DNA from: PNAI01 sp035501735
GTDB taxonomy: Bacteria; Pseudomonadota; Alphaproteobacteria; Rhizobiales; Xanthobacteraceae
Assembly: GCA_035501735.1 (NCBI GenBank)
Contig: DATJVR010000086.1
Coordinates: forward strand, 124,001 to 188,000
Reading direction: 5' to 3'
Length of the DNA: 64,000 bases
A program made the translations under genes and the position numbers. How positions within the stretch are numbered: position 1 is the stretch's first letter; the number at the start of each line of letters is the position of its first letter. Shown here in pieces: positions 24,466-32,432 of this stretch. Under the pieces are notes generated by a model. It did no database searches, was not told where the DNA came from, and saw only the letters and a program-made list of their open reading frames with translations.

Positions 24466-24495
24466 TTTCGAGAAGCAAGGTTTCGAGAAGCAAGG
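24466..24495 (+). repeat. Perfect 15-bp tandem duplication at the rplY ribosome site
   Basis: TTTCGAGAAGCAAGG occurs twice in direct succession (24466-24480 and 24481-24495), giving two AAGG-type Shine-Dalgarno segments. The second is about 10 nt before the ATG at 24505. Confidence 0.85.
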
Positions 24496-24504
24496 ATAGT
24501 GATC

Positions 24505-25302
24505 ATGGCGACCGTGCAGGAGATCAAGGCAACCGCCCGAGCCAAGAGCGGCGGAGGTCCGGCGCGGGCCACCCGCCGCGGCGGCCGCGTGCCGGGCGTG
24601 CTCTATGGCGACGGCAAGCCGCCGGTCAACATCTCGCTTGATTACGCCGAGCTGCGGCAGAGGATCTATGCCGGCAAATTCCTCACCACGATCTACGACC
24701 TCGATCTGGATGGCGTGAAGCACCGCGTGATCCCGCGCGAGTTCCAGCTCGATCCGGTTCTCGACAATCCGATCCATGTGGATTTCATGCGCATCGGCGA
24801 AGGCGCGACCATCCGCGTGGCGATTCCGGTCCATGTCAAGAATGCCGACCAGTCGCCTGGCGTCAAACGCGGCGGCACTGTGAACATCGTGACCCATACG
24901 CTCGAAGTGCGGTGCCGTGCCGATGCCATTCCGCCCGCGATCGAGGTCGATGTGTCGGATCTCGAAATCAATTATTCGAAGCACCTGAGCGACATCAAAC
25001 TCCCCGAGGGCATCAAATCGCTCGCGCGCATCGATCTGACCCTGGTCACCGTCGTCCCGCCGTCGGGCTATGCGGAAGAAATGAAAGCCGCCGCCGAAGC
25101 CGCGGCAGCCGCAGCGGCAGCGGCCGCTGCGGCCGCCGAAGCTGGTCTCGTCCCGGGCGCCGAAGGTGCGGTGCCGGGTGCGGCGCCTGGCGCGCCTGGA
25201 GCCGCTCCAGCCCCGGGTGCAGCGCCTGCACCGGGTGCCGCGGCACCTGCCGCTGGCGCGGCTGCCGCGAAACCCGCGGCTGCGCCGCCGCCGAAGAAGT
25301 GA
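24505..25302 (+). CDS. rplY: 50S ribosomal protein L25/Ctc
   Basis: A 265-aa L25 of the long (Ctc/TL5) type. The N-terminal 5S-rRNA-binding domain has KATARAKSGGGPARATRRGG, RVPGVLYGDG and LTTIYDLDLDGVKHRVIPRE, then QLDPVLDNPIHVDFMRI. The beta domain (VKRGGTVNIVTHTLEVRCRA; DVSDLEINYSKHLSDIKLPEG) follows to about residue 190. The last ~75 residues are almost only Ala, Pro and Gly and are probably disordered. The ATG at 24505 is preferred over a GTG at 24499. It leads an rplY-pth-ychF run. Confidence 0.95.
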   Translation: MATVQEIKATARAKSGGGPARATRRGGRVPGVLYGDGKPPVNISLDYAELRQRIYAGKFLTTIYDLDLDGVKHRVIPREFQLDPVLDNPIHVDFMRIGEGATIRVAIPVHVKNADQSPGVKRGGTVNIVTHTLEVRCRADAIPPAIEVDVSDLEINYSKHLSDIKLPEGIKSLARIDLTLVTVVPPSGYAEEMKAAAEAAAAAAAAAAAAAEAGLVPGAEGAVPGAAPGAPGAAPAPGAAPAPGAAAPAAGAAAAKPAAAPPPKK

Positions 25303-25324
25303 GGCCAACAACAGGCGGCGAGCC

Positions 25325-25939
25325 ATGCTGCTTTTCGTCGGGCTCGGCAATCCCGGTGCCCGCTACGCCGGCAACCGCCACAACATCGGTTTCATGGTGG
25401 TCGACGCTATCGCCAAGCGCCACGGGATTACACCGTGGCGCCGGCGCTTCCAGGGCGTGGCCGCCGAAGGCCCGATCGGCAGCGAGCGCGTGCAACTGCT
25501 TTTGCCTGGAACATTCATGAACGATTCCGGTCGCGCCGTGGCGGAGGCCGCGCATTTCTATAAACTCGGCATCTCAGAAATTGTCGTGTTCCACGACGAA
25601 CTCGATTTGCCGCCGGCCAAGGTGCGCGTGAAAGTCGGAGGGGGAGTCGCCGGCCACAACGGCCTGCGCTCGGTATCCGCCCATATCGGCAACGAATACA
25701 AACGCGTGCGCATCGGCATTGGCCATCCCGGCGACAAGCATTTGGTTCAGCCTTACGTGCTCAGCGATTTCGCCAAGACCGATCGCCCCTGGGTCGAGGC
25801 GTTATGCGGAATCATCGCCGACAACGCCGAACTGCTTGCGCGCGGGCAGGACGCGAGCTTTCAGAACAAGGTGCATCTGGCCATGGCCGCCAAGGGTTTT
25901 GGCGAGCCAAAGGAGCTGGATTCGCCGGAACAAGAATAA
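25325..25939 (+). CDS. pth: Peptidyl-tRNA hydrolase
   Basis: Pth releases peptides from prematurely dropped peptidyl-tRNAs. The 204-aa sequence has the family N-terminus LLFVGLGNPGARYAGNRHNI, with the catalytic His in NRHN. The substrate Asn is in PGTFMNDSG, the Asp in VFHDELDLPPAKVR and the loop GGGVAGHNGLRSV; GIGHPGDKHLVQPYVL completes it. It starts 22 bp after rplY, an rplY-pth-ychF order widespread in bacteria, and ends 9 bp before ychF. The tail (FGEPKELDSPEQE) is acidic. The longer in-frame start at 25166 lies in antisense-like rplY sequence. Confidence 0.96.
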   Translation: MLLFVGLGNPGARYAGNRHNIGFMVVDAIAKRHGITPWRRRFQGVAAEGPIGSERVQLLLPGTFMNDSGRAVAEAAHFYKLGISEIVVFHDELDLPPAKVRVKVGGGVAGHNGLRSVSAHIGNEYKRVRIGIGHPGDKHLVQPYVLSDFAKTDRPWVEALCGIIADNAELLARGQDASFQNKVHLAMAAKGFGEPKELDSPEQE

Positions 25940-25948
25940 GAGCCACTC

Positions 25949-27055
25949 ATGGGTTTCAAATGCGGCATCGTCGGCATGCCCAATGTCGGCAAGTCGACAC
26001 TCTTCAATGCGCTGACGCAGACGGCCGCCGCACAGGCGGCCAACTATCCGTTCTGCACGATCGAGCCGAACGTCGGGGAAATCGCGGTACCCGACGAGCG
26101 CCTTGGTGTACTCGCGCGTCTGGCGGGATCCGCCGCAATCGTTCCGACTCGCATTGCGTTTGTTGATATTGCCGGCCTGGTTCGTGGGGCTTCGAAAGGC
26201 GAGGGGCTGGGCAATCAGTTCCTCGCCAATATTCGCGAAGTCGATGCCATCGTCCACGTCGTTCGCTGCTTCGAGGACGATGATGTCACCCACGTCGAAG
26301 GACGCATCGATCCCGTCGCCGATATCGAGACGATCGAGACCGAACTGATGCTCGCCGATCTTGAAAGCTTGGAAAAGCGGGTGGCTGCGCTCGAAAAAAA
26401 AGCCAAGGGTGGCGACAAGGAAGCCAAAGAAGCAAAGGAATCCCTCGATCTGATCAATCGTGCGCTTGCTCTGCTTCGCGAAGGCAAGCCTGCGCGCTTT
26501 GTCATGCGCAAGCCCGAGGAGGAAAAGGCTTTTCATATGCTCGGTCTGCTCACCGCTTTGCCGGTCGTTTATGCGTGCAACGTCGACGAAGCCTCGGCCG
26601 CGACCGGTAACCGCTACGCGAAGCAGGTGGAAGCGCGCGCCAAGGCGGAGAACGCCGCCTGCGTCGTCATTTCGGCCAAGATCGAATCCGAAATTGCCTC
26701 GCTGCCGCCGGAGGAGCGCAAGCATTACCTCGAAGCCCTCGGATTGGCGGAAGCCGGCCTCGACCGGCTGATCCGCGCCGGCTATTCACTGCTTGGTCTG
26801 ATCACCTATTTCACGGCCGGGCCGAAAGAAGCCGCTGCCTGGACCATCACGCGCGGCACCAAGGCGCCGCAGGCCGCGGCCGTGATCCATAGCGATTTCG
26901 AACGTGGCTTCATCCGTGCCGAAACCATCGCCTATGATGATTACGTAAAGTTCAACGGCGAATCGGGCGCCCGCGACGCCGGCAAGATGCGGCTTGAAGG
27001 CAAGGACTACGTGGTCGCCGACGGCGACGTCATGCACTTCCGCTTTGCGACGTAA
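25949..27055 (+). CDS. ychF: Redox-regulated ATPase/GTPase YchF (Obg-like)
   Basis: YchF is an Obg-family P-loop NTPase with ATP preference that binds ribosomes. The 368-aa sequence has G1 GIVGMPNVGKSTLFNAL, G3 FVDIAGLVRGASKGEGLGNQ, a coiled-coil insertion (ADLESLEKRVAALEKKAKGG) and the C-terminal TGS domain (GLITYFTAGPKEAAAWTITR, GFIRAETIAYDDYV, KDYVVADGDVMHFRF). All hallmarks of the family are present. It ends 24 bp before a MaoC gene, so read-through into the dehydratase operon is possible. Confidence 0.97.
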   Translation: MGFKCGIVGMPNVGKSTLFNALTQTAAAQAANYPFCTIEPNVGEIAVPDERLGVLARLAGSAAIVPTRIAFVDIAGLVRGASKGEGLGNQFLANIREVDAIVHVVRCFEDDDVTHVEGRIDPVADIETIETELMLADLESLEKRVAALEKKAKGGDKEAKEAKESLDLINRALALLREGKPARFVMRKPEEEKAFHMLGLLTALPVVYACNVDEASAATGNRYAKQVEARAKAENAACVVISAKIESEIASLPPEERKHYLEALGLAEAGLDRLIRAGYSLLGLITYFTAGPKEAAAWTITRGTKAPQAAAVIHSDFERGFIRAETIAYDDYVKFNGESGARDAGKMRLEGKDYVVADGDVMHFRFAT

Positions 27056-27079
27056 TGGGCTCGGCGATCGGGAATCGCA

Positions 27080-27565
27080 ATGTCGAAAACCTCGCAGCCC
27101 GCACCCAAACGCTACTGGGAAGATTTCACGCCCGGCCAGGTCATCGAATACGGCCCGCGCCGCGTCACGCGCGAAGAGATCGTGGCGTTCGGAAAGGAAT
27201 TCGATCCGCAGCCTTTCCATATCAGCGAGGACGCCGCCCGCGCCACGATGCTCGGCGAATTATGCGCTTCGGGTTGGCACTCCTGCTCCATTCTGATGCG
27301 CATGTCGGCAGACAGTTTCGTGCTCAATTCCAGTTCCATGGGCGCGCCCGGCATCGACGAGGTGCAATGGCTCAAGCCGATCAGGCCCGGCGACGACCTG
27401 ACGCTGCGCGCGACCGTGCTGTCGAAGCGTCCGTCCAACAGTCGGCCGGACATGGGTTTCGTCCATGTCCAGCTCGAACTTTTCAATGGCCGCCGCGAGC
27501 GCGTGATGTCGCTCAAGGCGCCCTTGATGTTCGGCCGCCGCACGCCGGGTGAGACCGCGGCATGA
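27080..27565 (+). CDS. MaoC-family dehydratase, first of a tandem pair
   Basis: A 161-aa hot-dog-fold (R)-specific enoyl-CoA hydratase-like protein: YWEDFTPGQVIEYGPRRVTR, KEFDPQPFHISEDAAR, ELCASGWHSCSILMR and VQWLKPIRPGDDLTLRATVL. The hydratase dyad is seen as the Asp and His of FDPQPFH. Its downstream neighbour is a homologue, and the two reading frames overlap by ATGA. They probably make a heteromeric or double hot-dog hydratase acting on a CoA thioester; the substrate is unknown. An alternative is a polyketide or (R)-hydroxyacyl-CoA pathway. Confidence 0.88.
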   Translation: MSKTSQPAPKRYWEDFTPGQVIEYGPRRVTREEIVAFGKEFDPQPFHISEDAARATMLGELCASGWHSCSILMRMSADSFVLNSSSMGAPGIDEVQWLKPIRPGDDLTLRATVLSKRPSNSRPDMGFVHVQLELFNGRRERVMSLKAPLMFGRRTPGETAA

Positions 27566-28044
27566 AATTCTTCGAAGATCTGAAAATTAGCGATCGTTTC
27601 GAAATCGGCCGCCACACGTTTACCGCCGACGACATCAAGAGCTACGCCAGGCGTTTTGATCCGCAGCTTTTTCATGTCGATGAGGAAGCCGCGCAGCGCT
27701 CGCATTTCGGCGCGCTTTGCGCGTCCGGCTGGCATACGGCCTCGATCTGGATGCGGCTGATGATCGAGCACGACCGCAGCGAAGATGCCAAGCGCCGCGC
27801 ACGCGGCGAGCCGTCGGCCATCTTCGGACCGTCGCCGGGTTTCCGCGAGCTCAAATGGCTCAAGCCGGTCTATGTCGGCGACACCGTGACTTATGCAAGC
27901 GAGATCGTCGAATTGCGCGCTTCCAAAAGCCGGCCGGACTGGGGTTTAATGGCAATCCGCAATACCGGGACCAATCAGCGAGGTGAGCCGGTGATCTCTT
28001 TCGTCAGCACCTCCTTCATCCAACGACGCAATCCCGCTCCATGA
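27562..28044 (+). CDS. MaoC-family dehydratase, second of a tandem pair
   Basis: A 160-aa homologue of the preceding protein: KFFEDLKISDRFEIGRHTF, RRFDPQLFHVDEEAAQ, FGALCASGWHTASIWMRL, LKWLKPVYVGDTVTYASEIV and RNTGTNQRGEPVISF. It keeps the Asp/His pair (FDPQLFH), so both copies may be catalytic rather than one being a scaffold. A short insertion rich in Arg/Glu (SEDAKRRARGEPSAIFGP) separates it from its neighbour. It overlaps the previous gene and the next MFS gene by ATGA each, so the three are one translationally coupled unit. Confidence 0.88.
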   Translation: MKFFEDLKISDRFEIGRHTFTADDIKSYARRFDPQLFHVDEEAAQRSHFGALCASGWHTASIWMRLMIEHDRSEDAKRRARGEPSAIFGPSPGFRELKWLKPVYVGDTVTYASEIVELRASKSRPDWGLMAIRNTGTNQRGEPVISFVSTSFIQRRNPAP

Positions 28045-29258
28045 CCGTTGCCGCTCCCAGCAGCGCTGCGCCACCCGCGCAAGTCACCAAGCTCGATGAA
28101 CGCCGCGCCTTTGGCGTGGCCTGCGGTGCGCACGCGCTGCACGACGGCTACACCGACCTTGTCTACGTCATGCTGCCGATATGGCAGAAGGAATTCGCGA
28201 TCAGCTACGCTGCGATCGGTCTCCTGCGGACCTGTTTCAGCGGCACCATGGCCGCCCTGCAAATTCCCTCGGGCTTGCTTTCGGAGCGCTTCGGCATCGC
28301 GCTGGTGCTTGCCATTGGTACTGCACTCGTTGGTGTTGGGTATTGCGTCGCCGGCATGAGCACGGGCTTCGTCATGCTCGTGGTCGCGCTGCTGCTGGGG
28401 GGTACAGGTGCAAGCACGCAGCATCCGCTTGCCTCGGCACTCGTCGCACGCGCCTTCTCCGGCCCGCGATCGCTGAAGGCGCTCGGTACCTATAATTTCG
28501 CTGGCGATATCGGCAAGATGACCATGCCGGCGGCAGCGGCCCTGTTGCTCGCATTGATGCCGTGGCAGCCGGTGCTCGCAATGCTCGGCCTGCTTGGCTT
28601 CATTGCCGCGGTCGGCATTTATCATTTGACGCCGCGTCTTCCCGACGAGCCCGTCCATGCGAGCGGCGAAAACAAAGCCTCTGCGGCATCCGCGCGCGGT
28701 GGCAGGTTCGGCTTCCCGCTGCTGTTGTCGATCGGCGTGATCGATAGCGCGACACGAATGGCGTTTCTGACGTTTCTGCCCTTCGTGCTGGTTTCGAAAG
28801 GGGCGAGCCTGCAGCTGATCGGCATGGCCCTCACACTGGTCTTTGCCGGCGGCGCGGTCGGCAAGTTTGTCTGTACCTTCATCGGCGCACGCATCGGCGT
28901 GATTCCCACCGTCTATTTGACCGAAGGTCTCACTACCGCCGGAATCATTGCAATTCTGCCGCTCCCGCTCGAAGTGGTGCTCGTTTTGCTGCCGATTATC
29001 GGCGTCGCGCTCAACGGCACATCCTCGGTCGTTTACGGCTCGGTTCCCGAACTGGTGGCGCCAGAAAAACGCAGACGCGCCTTCAGTGTTTTTTACACCG
29101 GCACGATCGGTTCGGGCGCGGTGTCGCCGGCGATCTATGGCTGGATTGGCGATGACATCGGTTTGACGACCATGCTCGGCATCGTTGCCGGCCTTTGTTT
29201 GCTCACTTTGCCGCTCGCGATGCTCTTGAAGCCGGCGCTCGAACCGGTGCGTGCGTAA
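28041..29258 (+). CDS. MFS transporter, Fsr (fosmidomycin resistance)-like
   Basis: A 405-aa 12-helix major facilitator protein. The start CGAHALHDGYTDLVYVMLPI matches the HDGYTDLLYxLLPxWQ signature of the fosmidomycin-resistance subfamily, and loop motif GLLSERFGIAL follows at helix 2/3. GGTGASTQHPLASALVARAF is typical of helix 4/5. It may export a small acid or drug-like compound in the inner membrane. Its overlap with two MaoC hydratases suggests that its substrate is tied to a CoA-thioester pathway, but this is only context. It is convergent with rsmE. Confidence 0.88.
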   Translation: MTVAAPSSAAPPAQVTKLDERRAFGVACGAHALHDGYTDLVYVMLPIWQKEFAISYAAIGLLRTCFSGTMAALQIPSGLLSERFGIALVLAIGTALVGVGYCVAGMSTGFVMLVVALLLGGTGASTQHPLASALVARAFSGPRSLKALGTYNFAGDIGKMTMPAAAALLLALMPWQPVLAMLGLLGFIAAVGIYHLTPRLPDEPVHASGENKASAASARGGRFGFPLLLSIGVIDSATRMAFLTFLPFVLVSKGASLQLIGMALTLVFAGGAVGKFVCTFIGARIGVIPTVYLTEGLTTAGIIAILPLPLEVVLVLLPIIGVALNGTSSVVYGSVPELVAPEKRRRAFSVFYTGTIGSGAVSPAIYGWIGDDIGLTTMLGIVAGLCLLTLPLAMLLKPALEPVRA

Positions 29259-29260
29259 AA

Positions 29261-30010
29261 TCAGCGCCAATCGCCCAATACGGTCTGCACCAGTGTGAGC
29301 GCCGCGACCGCCGCCGTGTCGGCGCGCAGGATGCGCGGACCGAGCGCGAGCCGTAAGACATTCGGCAATTTGAGCAGAGTGCTGCGCTCCTCCTCCGCAA
29401 AACCTCCCTCCGGGCCGACCAGCACCGCGACCGGCTGCTCTGTGCTGGCGCGATGCGCGAGGAGTGCCGCGACCGGGTCCCGGACATCGGCGTCTTCATC
29501 ACAGAATACCAGGAGACGCTGCGCATCGCGGCTCGCTATCATCTGCTTGAACGTCAGCGGTTCGGCGATGTCCGCCAAGTTCAGGATGCCGCATTGTTCG
29601 GCGGCCTCGATGGCATTCCCGCGCATGCGCTCGAGATTGACGCGCGTCACCTGCACATGCTGGGTGATGATTGGAACCAGTCGTGAGACGCCGAGCTCGA
29701 CCGCCTTCTGCACCATGTAATCGAGTCGTTCGTGTTTGAGCGGCGCGAACAGATAATGCAGATCGCGGGCCGCAGTCTGAGCCCGCGTTTGTTCCTGCAC
29801 GACGAGCGTCGTCCCCCGCCGGTCGGCGTCGGACACCGTCGCGCGCCATTCACCATCTTTGCCATTAAAGACGAGAACCTGACCGCCGCTCTTGAGTCGC
29901 AGCACATTGCGAAGATAATGCGCCTGCGGCCTGTCGAGACTGAGCTTCGCGCCCGGCACAAGCGTCGCTGCGACATTTAGACGTGGAGTGCGAAAATCGT
30001 AGCGGGCCAT
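29261..30010 (-). CDS. rsmE: 16S rRNA (uracil-1498-N3)-methyltransferase
   Basis: RsmE methylates U1498 in the 16S rRNA decoding region with SAM. The 249-aa sequence has an N-terminal PUA-like part (AHYLRNVLRLKSGGQVLVFN) and a C-terminal SPOUT (trefoil-knot) domain: HYLFAPLKHERLDYMVQKAV, ELGVSRLVPIITQHVQV, then IEAAEQCGILNLADI, VAVLVGPEGGFAEEE and LGPRILRADTAAVAAL. The GPEGG knot motif and the LRxETA-like element are present (RILRADTA). It is divergent from a small secreted protein gene, with a 153-bp gap. Confidence 0.95.
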   Translation of the reverse strand: MARYDFRTPRLNVAATLVPGAKLSLDRPQAHYLRNVLRLKSGGQVLVFNGKDGEWRATVSDADRRGTTLVVQEQTRAQTAARDLHYLFAPLKHERLDYMVQKAVELGVSRLVPIITQHVQVTRVNLERMRGNAIEAAEQCGILNLADIAEPLTFKQMIASRDAQRLLVFCDEDADVRDPVAALLAHRASTEQPVAVLVGPEGGFAEEERSTLLKLPNVLRLALGPRILRADTAAVAALTLVQTVLGDWR

Positions 30011-30163
30011 AGGTCGCTATGTTGCGTTGCGCAAATTCGGAAAAGACGCGGGGTATCGCCGCGGCGAGCTGGAACAGCAGTCTATTCCGCGATTTGGCAA
30101 CTGCCGCCATATTGCCGGATTCAGTGGATATTCGATCGCGGCAGATTAGTCTACGATGGCAAA

Positions 30164-30661
30164 ATGAATCCAAGAACTGCACGAATGACCGGTCCTTGCG
30201 CGGTTGCGCTTGCGGCTTTGCTTGTGGTGGCGATCGCTTCCGAGGCCGCCGCGCAATTCGCCGGTTTCCCTCCCAGGCAACCGAGTGTTTGCGACAGCTT
30301 TGTTTCAATTCGCAAAGAAGCCGAGCAGGGCATGGCAGCGCTGCAAGCCGCCAACCAGCGCAAGGCGCCGCGCGAAGAATTCTGTCAGATTTTCACCAGG
30401 CTCTCGGTCGCCACCAGCAAAATGTCGAAATTCATGGAGCAGAATAAGAGCGTCTGCCGCGTTCCCGACGAAGCGATCCAGCACGCGCGCGCCGACTACG
30501 TCAAAATCATGGGCTTTCGCAAGCAGGCTTGCGCTCAAAATGCAGCACCGGCCGGACCGAGCCTGAGCGACGTGCTTGGCGCACCGCTTCTGCCGGACTC
30601 GACGTCGAACAAGCAGGACGGCATCTTCAACACGTTGACGGGCAATCCGCTGACGCGATGA
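30164..30661 (+). CDS. Secreted protein of unknown function preceding ubiA
   Basis: A 165-aa protein with a signal peptide (CAVALAALLVVAIASEAAAQ) and four mature cysteines (PSVCDSFV, EFCQIFTR, KSVCRVPDE, QACAQNA). The core FVSIRKEAEQGMAALQAANQ, TRLSVATSKMSKFMEQN and RADYVKIMGFRKQACA looks helical, and the C-terminus is Pro/Ser-rich. I recall similar periplasmic proteins in Bradyrhizobiaceae but no function. The stop overlaps the ubiA start (ATGA), so they are likely co-translated; that gives no role by itself. Confidence 0.75.
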   Translation: MNPRTARMTGPCAVALAALLVVAIASEAAAQFAGFPPRQPSVCDSFVSIRKEAEQGMAALQAANQRKAPREEFCQIFTRLSVATSKMSKFMEQNKSVCRVPDEAIQHARADYVKIMGFRKQACAQNAAPAGPSLSDVLGAPLLPDSTSNKQDGIFNTLTGNPLTR

Positions 30662-31596
30662 GCGAGACGTTCGGACGCGTCGCCGATGCGACCGGAAACT
30701 GGGTCGACGGTCTCGCGCCCGCGTGGGCCCGGCCGTATTTGCGGCTCGCCCGGCTCGACCGGCCGATCGGCTGGTGGCTGCTGCTGCTGCCCTGCTGGTG
30801 GTCCGCGGCGCTTGCCGCGATACCGGCCAACGGATGGGGACCCAACCCCTGGCACGTGCTGCTCTTCCTCATCGGTGCCGTCGTCATGCGCGGTGCCGGC
30901 TGCACCTGGAACGACCTTGTCGATCGTGACATCGATGCCCGGGTCGAGCGCACCCGCTCACGCCCGATTCCTTCCGGCCAGGTCAGTATTACGGCAGCAT
31001 TCGGGTTTCTCGCGCTGCAGGCGTTGATTGGTCTGCTCGTGCTGCTGCAATTCAACCGGTTCGCGATATGGACCGGCATAGCTTCGCTTGTGGTGGTCGC
31101 GATCTATCCGTTCATGAAGCGGATGACCTATTGGCCGCAGATTTTTCTCGGTCTCGCCTTTTCCTGGGGTGCATTGATGGGCTGGGCCGCCGCCATCGGC
31201 AGCCTCGAGCCGCCCGCCTTGCTGCTCTATTTCGGCGCGATCGCCTGGGTCATCCATTACGACACGATCTACGCCCACCAGGATCGCGAGGATGATCTGC
31301 TGATCGGGCTGAAATCCACGGCGATTTTGTTCCGCGATCGCACCAAGCCGGCATTGGTCACGTTTTCGTCCGTGGCCGTGCTGTTGATCGGAGCGGCCGG
31401 ATTTTTCGTGGGCGGCGGCGTGATTTTCGCAGTCGGCCTTGCTGCATTTGCCGCGCATTTGGCCTGGCAGATCGCGCGGTTGGACATCGGCGATCCAAAA
31501 CTCTGCCTGCGCTTGTTCAAATCGAACCGCGATGCCGGGCTGATTTTGTTTGCCGCTTTAACCTTGGATGCGTTCGTGCGCCGCGCGTTGTACTAA
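30658..31596 (+). CDS. ubiA: 4-hydroxybenzoate polyprenyltransferase
   Basis: UbiA prenylates 4-hydroxybenzoate in the inner membrane for ubiquinone synthesis. The 312-aa sequence has the two Asp-rich magnesium-diphosphate motifs, NDLVDRDIDARVERTRSRP and YAHQDREDDLLIGLKSTA, embedded among about eight to nine membrane helices (LLLLPCWWSAALAAI, FLALQALIGLLVLLQF). The start ATG at 30658 overlaps the previous stop. The C-terminus (AGLILFAALTLDAFVRRALY) ends in a 3-bp stop-to-stop overlap with the convergent DUF6101-like gene. The ubiK accessory gene is 6 kb away. Confidence 0.95.
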   Translation: MSETFGRVADATGNWVDGLAPAWARPYLRLARLDRPIGWWLLLLPCWWSAALAAIPANGWGPNPWHVLLFLIGAVVMRGAGCTWNDLVDRDIDARVERTRSRPIPSGQVSITAAFGFLALQALIGLLVLLQFNRFAIWTGIASLVVVAIYPFMKRMTYWPQIFLGLAFSWGALMGWAAAIGSLEPPALLLYFGAIAWVIHYDTIYAHQDREDDLLIGLKSTAILFRDRTKPALVTFSSVAVLLIGAAGFFVGGGVIFAVGLAAFAAHLAWQIARLDIGDPKLCLRLFKSNRDAGLILFAALTLDAFVRRALY

Positions 31597-32162
31597 TCGC
31601 GCGCGACGATCTCGCGCTCGCCGCGGTGCACGATGACTTCCATCTGCCGCACGCCGGGTTTTCGCCGCAGCAAAATTGACGGCCGCCGCCATTTGATTGC
31701 AGCGCGTCGTCGCCGGCGCAACGAAGGGGTACCGATTTCGACCGTGCCGAGGCGCGGAAACGGCTCCCGCACCGTGCCATCGCCTTCGATCACGAGCAGC
31801 GGCAAGCCGAGTACGCGTCCCCACGATTTCCAGAGTGCGACCCCGTCGTCGGCATCATTCGCGATGAACAGCGGCACCGACAGCGCGCTGTCCTTGTGAT
31901 CGAGCGTTACGCTTATGCCAGCCGCCGATCCAGCTTCCGAAAGTGCAAGCCGCAAGGTGACCCCGCGGAAGTCCGCAACCGGCACGCCGACTTTCATGGG
32001 AATGCCGCGCACCGCGCGCCGCACCACGACGCGCTCGCGGCCGAGTTCCACCTGTCGCGTGTGTCCGTCCGCGCCCCCGTCCTGTGCCGAGAACTGCACC
32101 GGCAGGGCGAAAGGGTCGAGCCGCAACGCGCGGCTCGACCCCTCAGGTCCGCCTGCACCCAT
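31593..32162 (-). CDS. Conserved hypothetical protein (DUF6101-like)
   Basis: A 189-aa soluble protein: GSSRALRLDPFALPVQFSA, RERVVVRRAVRGIPMKVGVP, VTLRLALSEAGSAAGISVTL and then FIANDADDGVALWKSWGRVL, GTVEIGTPSLRRRRRAAIK. I recall the DUF6101 family from Bradyrhizobium relatives starting in the same way, but this is memory, not a search. A conserved PVxxFRGV and basic RRRRRAAIKWRRPSIL stretch are visible; no catalytic motif. It converges with ubiA with overlapping stop codons and is divergent from pmbA. Confidence 0.7.
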   Translation of the reverse strand: MGAGGPEGSSRALRLDPFALPVQFSAQDGGADGHTRQVELGRERVVVRRAVRGIPMKVGVPVADFRGVTLRLALSEAGSAAGISVTLDHKDSALSVPLFIANDADDGVALWKSWGRVLGLPLLVIEGDGTVREPFPRLGTVEIGTPSLRRRRRAAIKWRRPSILLRRKPGVRQMEVIVHRGEREIVARD

Positions 32163-32187
32163 TTTGACGCCTCGAAATCACGCTCCC

Positions 32188-32218
32188 AGCCGGACTTTTT
32201 GTCCGGTCATTTCCGCCA
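32188..32218. repeat. Hairpin motif shared with 48228-48259 (copy 1)
   Basis: AGCCGGAC-ttttt-GTCCGG followed by TCATTTCCGCCA. The same layout (AGCCGGAC, loop, GTCCG, TCATTTCCGCCA) occurs at 48228-48259. Here it lies 26-56 bp upstream of the DUF6101-like start, in the divergent promoter region with pmbA. Confidence 0.55.
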
Positions 32219-32432
32219 CTATGCTGCCGTATGCGTCGGTTTCGCCTTAAAGGCGCTGGTTAATCGCCGTTATCGGGTAGGGCATTGCGCTGCATGATTG
32301 ACAATGCGTTGCGGCGGTCTTGAAATTTTTAGCGATCGCAACGCCTTCGGCTCTCGAAACTCGGCGTGCGCGGCCATATTTGAAGCCTTGTCAGCCGTCC
32401 GAACCCCACCTAAACCGGCCTTGGAAAGCGCA

